A stretch of 64,000 bases of DNA from Acidimicrobiaceae bacterium (GCA_026708645.1 JAPOUM010000022.1:1-64000); one strand, 5' to 3'. Positions 26,016 to 37,400 are shown, counted from the stretch's first letter. Notes: generated from the letters alone by a model not told the origin. Translations and numbers: made by a program.

Positions 26016-27002
26016 CTAGATCAGGCCCAGCTCGGCGACGGTGTCGCGCTCGGCGGCCAGTTCTGCCACCGAGGCGTCGATGCGCTCCCGCGAGAAGTCG
26101 TCGATCTCAAGGCCGGAGACGATCTCATAAGCGCCGTCGGAGCATCTCACAGGAAACGACGAGATCAGCCCCGCGGGCACGCCGTAGCTGCCGTCGGACG
26201 GCACCGCCATCGACACCCAGTCACCGGCGGCGGTGCCCGACATCCAGTCGAGCACATGATCGACGGCCGCGTTGGCCGCAGAAGCAGCCGACGAAGCCCC
26301 GCGAGCCTCGATGATGGCCGCTCCCCGCTGCTGGACAGTCGGAATGAAGGCCTCCTCGAGCCAGCTCCGGTCGTCCACCAGCTCGACTGCTTCGCGGCCG
26401 TTGACCAGGCAGTGAGAAAGATCGGGATACTGGGTGGCGGAATGGTTGCCCCAGATGGTCATGCGGGCGACTTCGCCGACGGCCGCTCCCGCACGAGCCG
26501 CCAGCTGAGCCTTGGCCCGGTTGTGGTCGAGTCGGGTCATGGCCGTGAACCTCTCACGGGCGACCCCAGAGGCGTTGCTCATGGCGATCAAACAGTTGGT
26601 GTTGGCCGGGTTCCCCACCACCAGCACCCGCACATCGGCAGCCGCACGGGCGGCGATGGCGCGTCCCTGCACTGTGAAGATGGCGCCGTTGGCTTCCAGC
26701 AGATCTTTGCGTTCCATGCCTTTGGTGCGCGGACGCGACCCGACCAGCAGCGCGATCTGCGTGCCGTCGAACGCTTCGTCCGCATCGTCGGTGAGCACCA
26801 CGTCCGACAGCAGGCCGAAAGCGCAGTCGTCGAGTTCCATTGCCACGCCCCGCAGAGCGTCCATGGCGGCGGGGATCTCCAGCAGCTGGAGGAGCACCGG
26901 CTGCTCGGGCCCCAGCATCGACCCTGAAGCGATGCGGAACAACAGGCTGTAGCCGATCTGTCCGGCGGCGCCGGTGACCGTGACTCTGATGGGATCATTC
27001 AT
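26016..27002 (-). CDS. mdh: Malate dehydrogenase
   Basis: A 328-residue NAD-dependent enzyme of the TCA cycle. The N-terminal [17 protein letters not shown] dinucleotide motif, [22 protein letters not shown], the mobile-loop region [43 protein letters not shown] and the catalytic-His block [14 protein letters not shown] are standard for the cytosolic/actinobacterial MDH type. ATG at 27002 is preferred over the one nine bases upstream. Neighbouring isocitrate dehydrogenase at 30733 is a second TCA gene on the same strand, separated by an ABC exporter pair. Confidence 0.95.
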   Translation of the reverse strand: MNDPIRVTVTGAAGQIGYSLLFRIASGSMLGPEQPVLLQLLEIPAAMDALRGVAMELDDCAFGLLSDVVLTDDADEAFDGTQIALLVGSRPRTKGMERKDLLEANGAIFTVQGRAIAARAAADVRVLVVGNPANTNCLIAMSNASGVARERFTAMTRLDHNRAKAQLAARAGAAVGEVARMTIWGNHSATQYPDLSHCLVNGREAVELVDDRSWLEEAFIPTVQQRGAAIIEARGASSAASAANAAVDHVLDWMSGTAAGDWVSMAVPSDGSYGVPAGLISSFPVRCSDGAYEIVSGLEIDDFSRERIDASVAELAAERDTVAELGLI

Positions 27003-27078
27003 GGAACTCACCGTACCCGTCCTGCGATGGTGGTGCTGCCCGACGCCCGCCCAGCGAAACTCAGCGGGGCGATCCGGG

Positions 27079-28902
27079 TCACCGTGCCCGGTCCGCGGCG
27101 GTGCGGGTGTTGCTCACCCACCTGCGATGCAGTTTGGCGTAACTGCCGCCGGCGGACAGCAACTGATGATGCGTGCCTTGTTCGATGATCCGTCCGTCGT
27201 CGAACACCAGCACCAGATCAGCCCTCTCGGCGGTGCTCAAACGGTGAGCGACCGACACTGTTGTGCGCCCCTGCGCCAAACGTGTTATGGCCGCAGCCAG
27301 TGCCTCCTCGGTTTTCGGATCCACGGCGGAGGTCGCCTCGTCGAGGATCAACAAACCCGGATCCGCTACCTGGGCCCGTGCCAGAGCCACCAGCTGGCGC
27401 TCGCCCACCGAGAGGCGTCCGCCTCGCTGCCCCACCGGAGTCCTGATCCCGCTCGGAAGGGTCTCCAGCCAGCCGCGCAGACCCAGCTCGTCGATGGCGG
27501 CTTGAGCGTCGGCGGCTGTGGCGCCTGGGCGACCGAAACGGATGTTGTCCTCGATCGTCGCCGCGAACAGGAACCCGTCCTGGGGAACCAGCCGGATGCT
27601 GCGCCGACGAGACTGCGGCGACACGTTCGCGAGGCTGGCGCCGCCGATCACGATCTCGCCGGTTGCGGGGTCGGCGAGACGCGCCAGCAAGCGGGCGAAA
27701 GTGGTCTTGCCCGAACCGGTCTCGCCGACTATCGCGACACTGGCGCCCGGCGGTATCGAAACATTCACTCCCCGCAGCACCGGCACAGGCGCCCGATAAG
27801 CGAAGTCCACCGCACGCGCCTCGATCCCGAGAGGGCCCGACGGCAGCTCTTCGGCGGTCTCGGCTGACGGTTCGACCACCTCGACGGGCGCGTCCAAGAT
27901 TCCCAGCACTTTCCACCATGCCGCTAGCGCCGACTGGGTGGTATCGAACACCTCGCCGAGCTCTGAGATCGGCCTGATCAGCAGGCGCACCAAAAACACG
28001 AAAGCCACTAGAGCGCCGGCGCCTACGCCCAGTTCCTCTCCCCAGGCCACCCCGACGACGATCGAGGCCGCCAACGCAGCAGCCGACACCAAGTCCACTG
28101 CCGGCAGCATCATCGCCCACCATTTGAAAGCCGAGAGCTGGGCTCGGTACTGCTCGTCGACTGCGGTGTCCAGACGTCTGCGGACCGCTGCGTCGTAGCC
28201 GTACGCCCTTATCACCGCAGCGCCTGAAACTGCTTCGGTGGCGTGACCCAGCGTGTCGGCCACACGGTCGCGGACCAGCCCGTGAGCGGCGATCTGGCGG
28301 CGCTGGATCCAGTGCAGGAACGGCGCCAGCAGCAGATGCAGCGCTGTCACCATCAGGGTCAGCTGCCAGCTGTAGACGGCCATCACCGCCAGCGTCGCCA
28401 GGATCAGCACCGGGTTGATGGTCCACGACATGGCGCCCCACTGCATGAACATGGCCATGGCCTCGATGTCGCTGGTGACTCGCGAGACCAGCACGCCGCG
28501 CCGCGACTCGCTGTGGTCGGCGAGGCTCAGCCGGTGGATGTGCTCGAAGGCTCTGACCCGCAAGTCGAGCATCACCGACTCGGCCAGGGTCACCAGCCTG
28601 ATCAACGCGAAGCGGCTCGCTGCGGCCACGACCAGCACCAAACCGAGCGCCAGCCCCGACAGAGTCCACACCACGCCCGGCCGGTAGCCGTCGGCACCGA
28701 GCACGCCGTGATCCAAAACGAGCTGCACCAGCACTGGAACGATCAGCCGTCCCACCGCGGCGAACAGCCCCACCGCGGCGATCAAAGGCAGACCGCGCCG
28801 CAGCCGCGTGCTCATCGCCGCGCCGCGGCGCAGCACCTGAAGCGCTTTGACCTGACCGTCAGCACCGGTGTCTTCGGCGGCGCGGTTCGAGTTGCTGCTC
28901 AC
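27079..28902 (-). CDS. ABC exporter subunit, canonical ATPase site
   Basis: A 607-residue half-transporter: six-helix membrane domain (residues about 30-330) plus nucleotide-binding domain. Walker A is [12 protein letters not shown], Walker [13 protein letters not shown] with the catalytic Glu, and the switch His is in [11 protein letters not shown]. The signature is LSVGERQ, not LSGGQ. Its start overlaps the stop of the 28899 gene by four bases (ATGA). In heterodimeric exporters the deviant signature of one subunit pairs with the degenerate Walker site of the other, exactly the pattern seen here. Substrate unknown (lipid or drug). Confidence 0.92.
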   Translation of the reverse strand: MSSNSNRAAEDTGADGQVKALQVLRRGAAMSTRLRRGLPLIAAVGLFAAVGRLIVPVLVQLVLDHGVLGADGYRPGVVWTLSGLALGLVLVVAAASRFALIRLVTLAESVMLDLRVRAFEHIHRLSLADHSESRRGVLVSRVTSDIEAMAMFMQWGAMSWTINPVLILATLAVMAVYSWQLTLMVTALHLLLAPFLHWIQRRQIAAHGLVRDRVADTLGHATEAVSGAAVIRAYGYDAAVRRRLDTAVDEQYRAQLSAFKWWAMMLPAVDLVSAAALAASIVVGVAWGEELGVGAGALVAFVFLVRLLIRPISELGEVFDTTQSALAAWWKVLGILDAPVEVVEPSAETAEELPSGPLGIEARAVDFAYRAPVPVLRGVNVSIPPGASVAIVGETGSGKTTFARLLARLADPATGEIVIGGASLANVSPQSRRRSIRLVPQDGFLFAATIEDNIRFGRPGATAADAQAAIDELGLRGWLETLPSGIRTPVGQRGGRLSVGERQLVALARAQVADPGLLILDEATSAVDPKTEEALAAAITRLAQGRTTVSVAHRLSTAERADLVLVFDDGRIIEQGTHHQLLSAGGSYAKLHRRWVSNTRTAADRAR

Positions 28903-30704
28903 GGGACTGCCGCCTGCTCGTAAGCGGTGATGAGGGACCGGTAGTCGTCACGCTGCAACAGTTCGGCGTGCGAGCCGGTGGCCACGATCCTTCCTCCCGC
29001 CAGATACGCCACCCGGTCAGCGAGCTCGATGACCGAGATCCGCTGCGCCACCATCAGCATCGTGGTGTCCAGCGAGGAACCGATCCGGTCGAGGATCCTG
29101 GCTTCCACCACCGGATCGATGGCGCTGGTGGCATCATCGAGGAGCAGCAGCCGCGGGTCTCGCACCAGGGCACGAGCCAGCGCCACACGCTGCCGCTGCC
29201 CGCCCGAGAGGGTCAGGCCGCGCTCGCCGACGACGGTGAGGTCGCCGTCGGGGAGCCGCGCCACGAAATCGCTCGCCGCGGCAGTGTCCAGCGCGGCAGC
29301 GACGTCGCGGCGAGGCGCTGCTGCCGCCACCGGCGCGCCCGACACCACCGGCGCTCCCGACGACCGCAGATCGACGTTCTCAGCCACGGAGTCGGCGAAC
29401 AGGAAAGCTTCCTGAAAAACCAGAGCCGCCGCCTGGTGCAGTTCGTCAGGGTGGATGCTCCCGAGATCGACGCCCGACAAGCGGATGGCGCCGTGCGACG
29501 CCTCGTTGAGCCCCATCACAGTCTCGAGCAGGGTCGACTTGCCGGATCCTGTCGCCCCCACCAGAGCGACGCGCTCACCAGCACGCACCCGCAAGGTCAC
29601 GCCGTCGAGCACCCTGCGAGTGCCGTAGCCCACTGCGAGGTCCTCGATCGCCAGATCGAGCGGGCCGTCGGCAGGCAGCGACCGCGAAGTGCTCGGCGAT
29701 GCCGCTACAGGCTCGTCGAGGACCCGGTCGACACGATCCAGCGACACCACCGAGCGGGGCAGTTCCTCCAAGAAGAACCCCACAATGAAAAGCGGCACGG
29801 CCAGAAGCGAGAACAGCGTCGCCGCCAGCACCAGATCCCCCGGCGTCGCCTGGCCTCTGCCCACCAGCCAGGCGCCCACCAGCAGCAGAGCCACCGCTCC
29901 CACGGTGGGCAGAGCGTCGATGGCCGGCTCGAAGGCGGCCCGCATCCGCCCCACCCGGATGCGCTCGTCGCTCAACCTCCGCGACGCTGCTCTCATCCGT
30001 TCCACCTCGAAAGGCTCACGGCCCAGCGTTTTGACCACCACCGCCCCGTCGAAGCTCTCGTGCGCGACTTCTGTGACTTCGCCGACGCGCCGCTGCACCT
30101 CCGCCGAGGGCGCCTCCACTCTGCGGGTGTAGACCCGGCTGATCAGCGCCAGAGCCGGGAACACCACCGCTGCGATCAGCGCCAGCAGAGGATGCGCCGC
30201 GAACAGGGCCACCATCGTCACCAGCACCAGCACCACCACGCTGACCGCGAACGCCAGCGGCTTGAGCACTGTGGTGGCCGTGTTCACGTCGGAGTCGACA
30301 TGGGCGAGCAACTCCCCCGGATCACGGCGACGATGAAAGTCCATGGGCACGTCGAGGTAGCGGTGCAGCAGCCCGCGCCGCCAGTCGCGCTGGGTGCGCA
30401 ACTCGGCCATCGACAAGAACAAACGCCGAGCCAGCACCGAGATTCCGCTCACCAGCGAGATGCCGATCACCCACAAGGCCGCCAGAGTCGGAGACCCCCG
30501 CTCAGAGGGATTCGCCAGTATCACATTGTCGGTGATCCAGCCCAGCGCCCAGGCGATCGCCACGGTGGCGGCCACGAACCCGAGCGCTCCGATCATCGCC
30601 AGCAGGTGCTGCAGCGGGTGAGCCCGGACCGAGCGCATGATCAGGCGCAGACCCCGACGGGCTATGCCGCTGCGGGATGCGCCCGGTCGCTCCGAGTCCT
30701 TCAA
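28899..30704 (-). CDS. ABC exporter subunit, degenerate ATPase site
   Basis: A 601-residue half-transporter encoded immediately upstream of its partner. Walker A VGATGSGKSTLLE and signature LTLSGGQRQRVALARA are normal, but Walker B reads LLLLDDATSAID (catalytic Glu replaced by Asp) and the switch His is Gln (VAQRISV). These are the known hallmarks of the degenerate-site subunit, as in TM287/288 and BmrCD-type pairs. Transmembrane helices occupy about residues 30-320. Lies 28 bp downstream of icd. Confidence 0.92.
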   Translation of the reverse strand: MKDSERPGASRSGIARRGLRLIMRSVRAHPLQHLLAMIGALGFVAATVAIAWALGWITDNVILANPSERGSPTLAALWVIGISLVSGISVLARRLFLSMAELRTQRDWRRGLLHRYLDVPMDFHRRRDPGELLAHVDSDVNTATTVLKPLAFAVSVVVLVLVTMVALFAAHPLLALIAAVVFPALALISRVYTRRVEAPSAEVQRRVGEVTEVAHESFDGAVVVKTLGREPFEVERMRAASRRLSDERIRVGRMRAAFEPAIDALPTVGAVALLLVGAWLVGRGQATPGDLVLAATLFSLLAVPLFIVGFFLEELPRSVVSLDRVDRVLDEPVAASPSTSRSLPADGPLDLAIEDLAVGYGTRRVLDGVTLRVRAGERVALVGATGSGKSTLLETVMGLNEASHGAIRLSGVDLGSIHPDELHQAAALVFQEAFLFADSVAENVDLRSSGAPVVSGAPVAAAAPRRDVAAALDTAAASDFVARLPDGDLTVVGERGLTLSGGQRQRVALARALVRDPRLLLLDDATSAIDPVVEARILDRIGSSLDTTMLMVAQRISVIELADRVAYLAGGRIVATGSHAELLQRDDYRSLITAYEQAAVP

Positions 30705-30732
30705 GAGCGCAGAATGCAGAATGCGGGAAAGT

Positions 30733-31929
<1,197 letters not shown>

Positions 31930-31951
31930 GCGCGTTGAGGTTAGCCGTCAG

Positions 31952-32662
31952 TCAGCCAGATTCGCCTTTCTGCCCGACTTCCAGGGTCAGAGCCTGCGCC
32001 TGTGAGAAGACGTCCTGCAGGCGCAGGCGCACCTGTTCGGAGAAGTCGCTCATTTGTGGGCGGGTCATTCGTTTCGCCGGCGGGCGGAGCGGCTCAGCAG
32101 CGACCATGGCCACTCGAACCGGCCGCGGCAGGCGCACGCCGGGGGGCATCGCCTGCTCGGTTCCGGCGATGCCGACCGCCACCACAACAGCGCCGGTGCG
32201 CGAGGCGAGATAGCTGACTCCGTCGAAGACCGGCCCCACCTCGGCACCGCTGTTGCGGGCGCCCTCAGGGAACACCACCAGCTGCTCGCCGGCCTGAAGC
32301 ATTCGGACGGCTTCGCGCATGGCTTCGCGGTCGGCGGCGGCGCGGCGCACCGGGAAAGCTCCCAGCGACGCCAAGAAGTCACCGAACAAACGGTTGGAGA
32401 ACAGCGACTCTTTGGACAGGGTCCGCAGCCGGCGCCGGGTCATGCCGGCGAGCATCGGAGTATCGAGATTGGACCGGTGTATCGGCGCCACGATCACCGG
32501 CCCGGTGATGTCGAGATGCTCACAGCCGTGGCGCTGCACCCGGAAATAGGGATACAGCAACACGATGATCAAGCGACGCACCACGCGGTAGACCCGCATG
32601 GCGCCGCGGCTGTCGGCGATGCGCTGAGCCCTCTGCTGCAGATCCTCCACCACTGAGAGCAC
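31952..32662 (-). CDS. PlsC-type lysophospholipid acyltransferase
   Basis: A 236-residue membrane-associated acyltransferase. The HX4D catalytic motif appears as HRSNLD within VIVAPIHRSNLDTPMLAG, and the glycerol-phosphate binding block as VVFPEGARNSGAEVGP; LSKESLFSNRLFGDFLASLG and AFPVRRAAAD are the expected intermediate blocks. A hydrophobic stretch (VVRRLIIVLLYPYF) may anchor it. GTG at 32662 was chosen because further upstream the open frame passes through the dispersed repeat element at 32673-32712 and a GTTGCCGGC repeat. Likely second step of phosphatidate synthesis. Confidence 0.85.
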   Translation of the reverse strand: MLSVVEDLQQRAQRIADSRGAMRVYRVVRRLIIVLLYPYFRVQRHGCEHLDITGPVIVAPIHRSNLDTPMLAGMTRRRLRTLSKESLFSNRLFGDFLASLGAFPVRRAAADREAMREAVRMLQAGEQLVVFPEGARNSGAEVGPVFDGVSYLASRTGAVVVAVGIAGTEQAMPPGVRLPRPVRVAMVAAEPLRPPAKRMTRPQMSDFSEQVRLRLQDVFSQAQALTLEVGQKGESG

Positions 32663-32672
32663 GAGCGTATAG

Positions 32673-32712
32673 GTGAGAGTTCGTCGCGTCGCCGCTGTGG
32701 CGCTCCCGCTGG
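32673..32712. repeat. Dispersed upstream element (32.7 kb copy)
   Basis: GTGAGAGTTCGTCGCGTCGC followed by CGCTGTGGCGCTCCCGCTGG; 11 bp upstream of the chosen acyltransferase start on the minus strand. A GTTGCCGGCGCATCGTC short tandem repeat lies next to it (32768-32835). Confidence 0.65.
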
Positions 32713-32856
32713 AGTTCGCCGCGACCGGAGGTCCGCTCGGGCCGCGGCCTCGCCGGCGGTAGCTGTCGTCGCTGCCGGCTCGTCTGCGTTGCCGGCGCAT
32801 CGTCGTTGCCGGCGCATCGTCGTTGCCGGCTCGTCTGTTCGCTCGGGCTCTATGAA

Positions 32857-34731
32857 CTATGAGACTGCGAGGATGCGGTGAAGGCTTCGCAGCGCTGCGG
32901 CGACGTCGATGCCGTCGCGCCAGATTTCGACGTCTCCGGCTGCGGCGATTCCCGCGATCAGATCCTCGGGAGTGTCAGCGTCGCAGACCAGCGCCACTGA
33001 AACCGCTCCCGCATCGCGGAGCGCGGCTGCGGTGGCTGCGCCTCGCAGGCGGTAGCTGTCGTCGCTGCCGGTGATCACAGCGACTCGCAGACCGGACTCG
33101 GCGAAGTCCGCCGCGGCGGCGATGGGCGAGTCCAGCCCGTCGGCGAGGCGCGGCTCGACGCCTCCGGCGCCCAGCAGATTCTGCGCCCAGGCGCTGCGCG
33201 GCGAACTCTGGGCAGCCGAGCCGAGCGCCGCCACCCAGGCAGCGGGCCGCCGGCCGTGCGCCAGCTGGTAGCGACGGGCCGCGTCACGCAGCTCTTCGAA
33301 GGGCCCGGCAAGACGCCTCAACGGCAATGCCCGACCGCGGTCGTCTCCGTCGTCGCGGCTCGGGCTCGCAGCCGCGTCCGGCGGCGCCGGTTCGGCCGCC
33401 CATGTGAAGTCGCTCACCCCTGTGAGCCGTTCTTCTCGGTTTCGCAGCGCCTCCAGTCGGGCCAGCCAGCTTCGCTCCGCCGACTTCGCCAAAGCGCCCT
33501 CGGCGATCGCCGCTTCGATCCCGCCGGAGGCTTCGACGTCTTGCAGCACTCGCCAGCCCGCCGACGCCAGCTGCTCGGTGAGCGACTCCACGTAGAACGA
33601 TCCGCCCGCCGGATCCGCAGTCCAGGCGAGGTGCGACTCCTCCAGCATCAGCGTCTGTGTGTTGCGAGCCAGCCGACGGCCCAGAGCCGCCTCGGCGCCG
33701 GCCGACGGCGCCGCCTGATCGAAGGGCAGCACCGTCAACGCGTCGGCGCCGGCCACCGCAGCAGCCAAAGCCGCGCCCGAGCCGCGCAGCAGATTCACCC
33801 AACGATCCCAGCGGCTGTACATGTGAGCCGCCGTGACTGCATGCTGATACTGCCGGGCGGATGCTTTCGAGCCGCCGCTCGCTGTGACCACCCGGGCCCA
33901 CAGCACTCGGGCCGCCCGCAGCGCTGCGACGGTCATGAACTGATCGGCGGTGGCCGGCAGCCTGAAACCGATCATCCCGGCGGCCTGGTCCACGGTGGCG
34001 CCCTGATCCACCAGAGCACGAAGACAAGCGACCCCTGTCGCCGTCGCCCAGCCCAGCACTTGCGCTTCGCTGGCCCCGGCGTCGCTGTAACGAAGCGCGT
34101 CGACCGCGAAGAAGCGCAGTCCCTCACCGGCAGCGCCGGAGTCGGCCACGACTCGGCTCTGCTGCTGCGCCGCCCAGGCAGCGGCGGAGGCCAAGTCGCA
34201 CGGCTGCCCGGTGCTCGCCGACTCTCCCAGCGGGTCGAGCCCTAGGCTGCTGCCCGGCGCCGGCGGCGCGCCGTTCTGCTCGGCGAAAGCGACCAGAGCC
34301 TGAGCCGCGGCGATGCCGCCATGAGGCGCCAGAGCCAGCGGCGCCGCAGCGGGGTCGACACCGCTGAGCGCTCCGCCGAGCAGCGCCGTGAGCGCGTCGG
34401 CGTCGAGGCCGTCCGGGACTTGAAGCTCGACGGAAGTGACGCCGTTGGCCAGGTCCTCGGCGATCGCCTGCCGGGCCTCGTCAACCTCGTCGGGATCCGC
34501 GGTCACGGTGTGGCTCTGGCGCACGTCCCAGCGCGGCGCTGCGCCGACCGTCGCAGGCGCAGCTCTCAGCAGCGCCGCCGGGCGAGCGGCGGAGTGCGTG
34601 TAGAGCGTCCGGACTTCGATGCCGTCGCGGGTGCGGGTGGCGAGATCCGCGGGTTCTCGTCCTCTGAGGGTCCGCTTCGCTTCGGCCAGCCAGTCGTCGC
34701 CGACGCAGCGTCGAGACGGCTCGCCGTCCAT
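32857..34731 (-). CDS. Methylmalonyl-CoA mutase small (beta) subunit
   Basis: A 624-residue MutA-type subunit. After WLAEAKRTLRGREPADL, it shows RTLYTHSAAR (from RTLYT), WDVRQSH, the barrel blocks FRLPATADQFMTVAALRAAR, YSRWDRWVNLLRGSGAALAA and ALTVLPFD, and LMLEESHLAWTADPAGGSFY. The C-terminal B12-like domain lacks a clear DxHxxG, as expected for the non-catalytic subunit. ATG at 34731 overlaps the TGA of the upstream gene (TGATG). The large subunit normally follows directly, but here the next gene is an acyltransferase, so the partner must lie elsewhere or be absent. Confidence 0.9.
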   Translation of the reverse strand: MDGEPSRRCVGDDWLAEAKRTLRGREPADLATRTRDGIEVRTLYTHSAARPAALLRAAPATVGAAPRWDVRQSHTVTADPDEVDEARQAIAEDLANGVTSVELQVPDGLDADALTALLGGALSGVDPAAAPLALAPHGGIAAAQALVAFAEQNGAPPAPGSSLGLDPLGESASTGQPCDLASAAAWAAQQQSRVVADSGAAGEGLRFFAVDALRYSDAGASEAQVLGWATATGVACLRALVDQGATVDQAAGMIGFRLPATADQFMTVAALRAARVLWARVVTASGGSKASARQYQHAVTAAHMYSRWDRWVNLLRGSGAALAAAVAGADALTVLPFDQAAPSAGAEAALGRRLARNTQTLMLEESHLAWTADPAGGSFYVESLTEQLASAGWRVLQDVEASGGIEAAIAEGALAKSAERSWLARLEALRNREERLTGVSDFTWAAEPAPPDAAASPSRDDGDDRGRALPLRRLAGPFEELRDAARRYQLAHGRRPAAWVAALGSAAQSSPRSAWAQNLLGAGGVEPRLADGLDSPIAAAADFAESGLRVAVITGSDDSYRLRGAATAAALRDAGAVSVALVCDADTPEDLIAGIAAAGDVEIWRDGIDVAAALRSLHRILAVS

Positions 34732-35528
34732 CACATCGTGAAGCGCAAGCTGCGGGCCGCGTGCTCGCCCCAATGGGCGTCGCCGCTCCAAGAGATGGCG
34801 CCCTCGTCGATCTTGGACTGAGGATCGACTCGACCGCAGGCCAGCATGGTGAAAGTCAACGAGTCCGCGCGAAGCACCACGTCGGGATCCGGCAGCGAGC
34901 CCGGCTCGACCGCCTTGGCTCGACCGTCTACCACCACAGCGATCTGGCGCTGCACCGGTCCGGTGATGTCGGCGCGCAGGCTCATGCCGTCGGGCAGGCC
35001 CACCTTCTTGCCGATGATGTAGCCGATCGAGCCCTCCACCTGGTTCATGACGATCTCCGCCGCGAGGCCGGCGTCGTCGGTGGGACGGCCCAGCGGGATA
35101 GCGCAGTCGCGCACGTGCACCCACAGATCAAAGACGCGTATGGCCAGGAAGCCTGCGTAGTCCTGCACCCCCACCGGCGTCCACGAAGCCTGCGAGAGGT
35201 CGGCGTCGCTCATGTCGCGCAGTTCCGCTCTGCGAGCATCGAAGATCTGCTTCACACGAGCCTTGAAATCCGGCGCGGACATGCCCGCTGAGGCGTCGGT
35301 CAATGCTTGCATCTTCGCGAACGCAGGCATGTCGTCGGCGTTGATCTCCCATCCCAGGACTGCGTCTTCCACGCCGACTGCATGGCCGACGGCTTGGCGC
35401 ACCGTCCACGCCGGGCAAAGCGACTGGCGGGTCCACTCTGCATCGGAGAGCTGCTCGCACAAGTCGAGAGTTTCGCTGTAGCAGGCTTCGACGGCGGCGA
35501 TGAGAGATCGCGGAGCATACGAGTGCAT
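34731..35528 (-). CDS. MDMPI/DinB-fold protein (TIGR03083 type)
   Basis: A 265-residue protein of the mycothiol-dependent maleylpyruvate isomerase-like superfamily. N-terminal four-helix region: SETLDLCEQLSDAEWTRQSL, CPAWTVRQAVGHAVGVEDAV; later LAIRVFDLWVHVRD with the metal-site type His, and a C-terminal MDMPI_C/SCP2-like part (GPVQRQIAVVVDGRAKAVEP, DVVLRADSLTFTMLACGR). Such proteins occur in mycothiol-making actinobacteria; actual reaction unknown. The ATG at 35528 is one of several Mets. It overlaps the mutase subunit gene downstream. Confidence 0.8.
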   Translation of the reverse strand: MHSYAPRSLIAAVEACYSETLDLCEQLSDAEWTRQSLCPAWTVRQAVGHAVGVEDAVLGWEINADDMPAFAKMQALTDASAGMSAPDFKARVKQIFDARRAELRDMSDADLSQASWTPVGVQDYAGFLAIRVFDLWVHVRDCAIPLGRPTDDAGLAAEIVMNQVEGSIGYIIGKKVGLPDGMSLRADITGPVQRQIAVVVDGRAKAVEPGSLPDPDVVLRADSLTFTMLACGRVDPQSKIDEGAISWSGDAHWGEHAARSLRFTM

Positions 35529-35767
35529 AGCCGAAAGCATGGCCAAAGCGGGCCGCGACCGCAACACCGGCAAAGAAGCAACCGCCATGACCCCGCCCCC
35601 TACGCCGCCGCCACGGTTGCGTGCCAGGTTCCGGTGGACAGTCGAGCGATCCCGACCCAGACGCTGCGCCATCGCCTCGACACGCACACCGCCGTGTGCA
35701 GCGCCTCGACACGCACACGCTCCGCGAACCTCAGCCTCGCTGCCCCGCTCGCCACTGGTTGCGGGCT

Positions 35768-37351
35768 TCAGATGCGGCGGTCTTGGTCTTGCCAATATTC
35801 GTCTCGCAGCAGGCGCTTGTAGAGCTTGCCGGTGTCGTGTCTCGGCAGTTCGCTGCGGAAGTCCACGCTGCGGGGGCATTTCACCGCGGCCAGTCCGGCG
35901 CGGCAGTAGTCGATCAACCGGCGCTCCAGGTCGGCCGCGGCTGCTTCGTCGGCGGGCATGCGCACGGGTTGCACCACGGCTTTGGGCGCTTCGCCGAGGT
36001 CGTCGTCGGGCACGCCGATCACGGCCGCATCGATGACAGACGGATGCATGGTCAGCAGGTTCTCGGCTTCTTGGGGATAGACGTTGACCCCGCCGCAGAT
36101 GATCATGTGAGCCTTGCGATCGGTCAGATACAGGAAGCCGTCGGAATCCACCCGTCCCACGTCGCCGAGGGTCGACCAACCGTTGGCGAGCCGCGAGTTC
36201 CGGGTCTTCTCTTCGTCGCGGTGGTATTCGAAAGTGCCGCCGGAACTGAAATAGACGGTTCCTTCGACGCCTGCGGGCACTTCGGCGCCGGTGGCTTCAT
36301 CGACGATGTGGACCTCGCAGGCGATAGGCGCTCCGACGGTTCCCTCATGGGCCAGCCACTGTTGGCTGTCACAGAAGGCGAAGCCGTTGCCTTCGGTGCC
36401 TGCGTAGTACTCGCTGATGATCGGGCCGAGCCATTCGATCATGCGATGCTTGGCTTGCACAGGACAGGGCGCGGCGGCGTGCAGCACGCAGGAAAGCGAC
36501 GACAGGTCATGGCGCAGTCGCTGCTCTTCGGGCAGTTTCAACATCCGCACGAACATGGTGGGAACCACCTGAGTGTGGGTCACCCCGTAGCGCTCTATCG
36601 CGGCTAGGAACTGCTCGGCATCGAAACGCTCCATCACGACTGAGGTGGCGCCGATCTCATGGACGGCCTTGGTGAAGCGCAGCGGCGCAGCGTGATAGAG
36701 CGGCGCCGGGGTCAGATAAACCGACTCTTGAGACATTCCCAGCAGCAGCACGCTCAACTCCGCCACAGACGACCATTCTTCGCCGACGCTGACAGCCTCT
36801 TGAGGGTCATAGGCCTCATGGGAGACGAGCACGCCTTTGGGGCGCCCGGTGGTGCCCGAGCTGTAAAGCATGTCTCTGCCGGCCGTCCGGTTCGCCAGAG
36901 GCTCAGTCGATGCTGCCGCCAAGGCCTGCTCGTAGCTTTCGTAGCCGTCGACGGCGCCGTCCATCATCAGCCTCAGCCCGACTCCGCTGATGCGGTCGAG
37001 CACTTCGGCGCTCTGATCCGCTTTGTGCTGAGACGTGATGTAGGCGCGGGCGCCGCTGTTGTCGACGATGTAGGCGATCTCGTCGCTGGTGAGACGGCTG
37101 CTTATCGGCGTGTAGATCACCCCCGCGTAATGCGCTCCCCACACCAGCGGCAGAAAGTTGCGATGGTTCTCCAGGCACCAGGCGACGTGATCGCCGGGCG
37201 CCAGGCCTGCTGCGCGCAGCATTCGAGACACCTGGTTGGCTTCGGCTTCGAGCTGCGCATAGCTGATCGTCTCGCCGGATCCCGCCATGATCACCGCGGG
37301 CTTGTCGGGATCGGTGGCAGCGTGCAGTCCCGGATGCATCAGCTGCGACAA
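35768..37351 (-). CDS. Acyl-CoA synthetase (AMP-forming)
   Basis: A 527-residue ANL-superfamily ligase. Motifs: MLYSSGTTGRPKGVLVSH (phosphate loop A3), EYYAGTEGNGFAF (A5), WSTLGDVGRVDSDGFLYLTDRKAHMIICGGVNVYP (A7-A8; see 36060-36180 region) and the catalytic Lys in PRHDTGKLYKRLLRDEYW. The substrate is probably a fatty or aromatic acid; the sequence does not decide. ATG or GTG at 37351 gives a normal N-terminus (HPGLHAATDPDKPAVIMAGS). Three copies of a dispersed element lie 50-240 bp upstream. Confidence 0.92.
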   Translation of the reverse strand: MSQLMHPGLHAATDPDKPAVIMAGSGETISYAQLEAEANQVSRMLRAAGLAPGDHVAWCLENHRNFLPLVWGAHYAGVIYTPISSRLTSDEIAYIVDNSGARAYITSQHKADQSAEVLDRISGVGLRLMMDGAVDGYESYEQALAAASTEPLANRTAGRDMLYSSGTTGRPKGVLVSHEAYDPQEAVSVGEEWSSVAELSVLLLGMSQESVYLTPAPLYHAAPLRFTKAVHEIGATSVVMERFDAEQFLAAIERYGVTHTQVVPTMFVRMLKLPEEQRLRHDLSSLSCVLHAAAPCPVQAKHRMIEWLGPIISEYYAGTEGNGFAFCDSQQWLAHEGTVGAPIACEVHIVDEATGAEVPAGVEGTVYFSSGGTFEYHRDEEKTRNSRLANGWSTLGDVGRVDSDGFLYLTDRKAHMIICGGVNVYPQEAENLLTMHPSVIDAAVIGVPDDDLGEAPKAVVQPVRMPADEAAAADLERRLIDYCRAGLAAVKCPRSVDFRSELPRHDTGKLYKRLLRDEYWQDQDRRI

Positions 37352-37400
37352 TACTCACGCCCAAGCGCCCACACGCCGGCTGGCAGAGCGCACGAACAGG

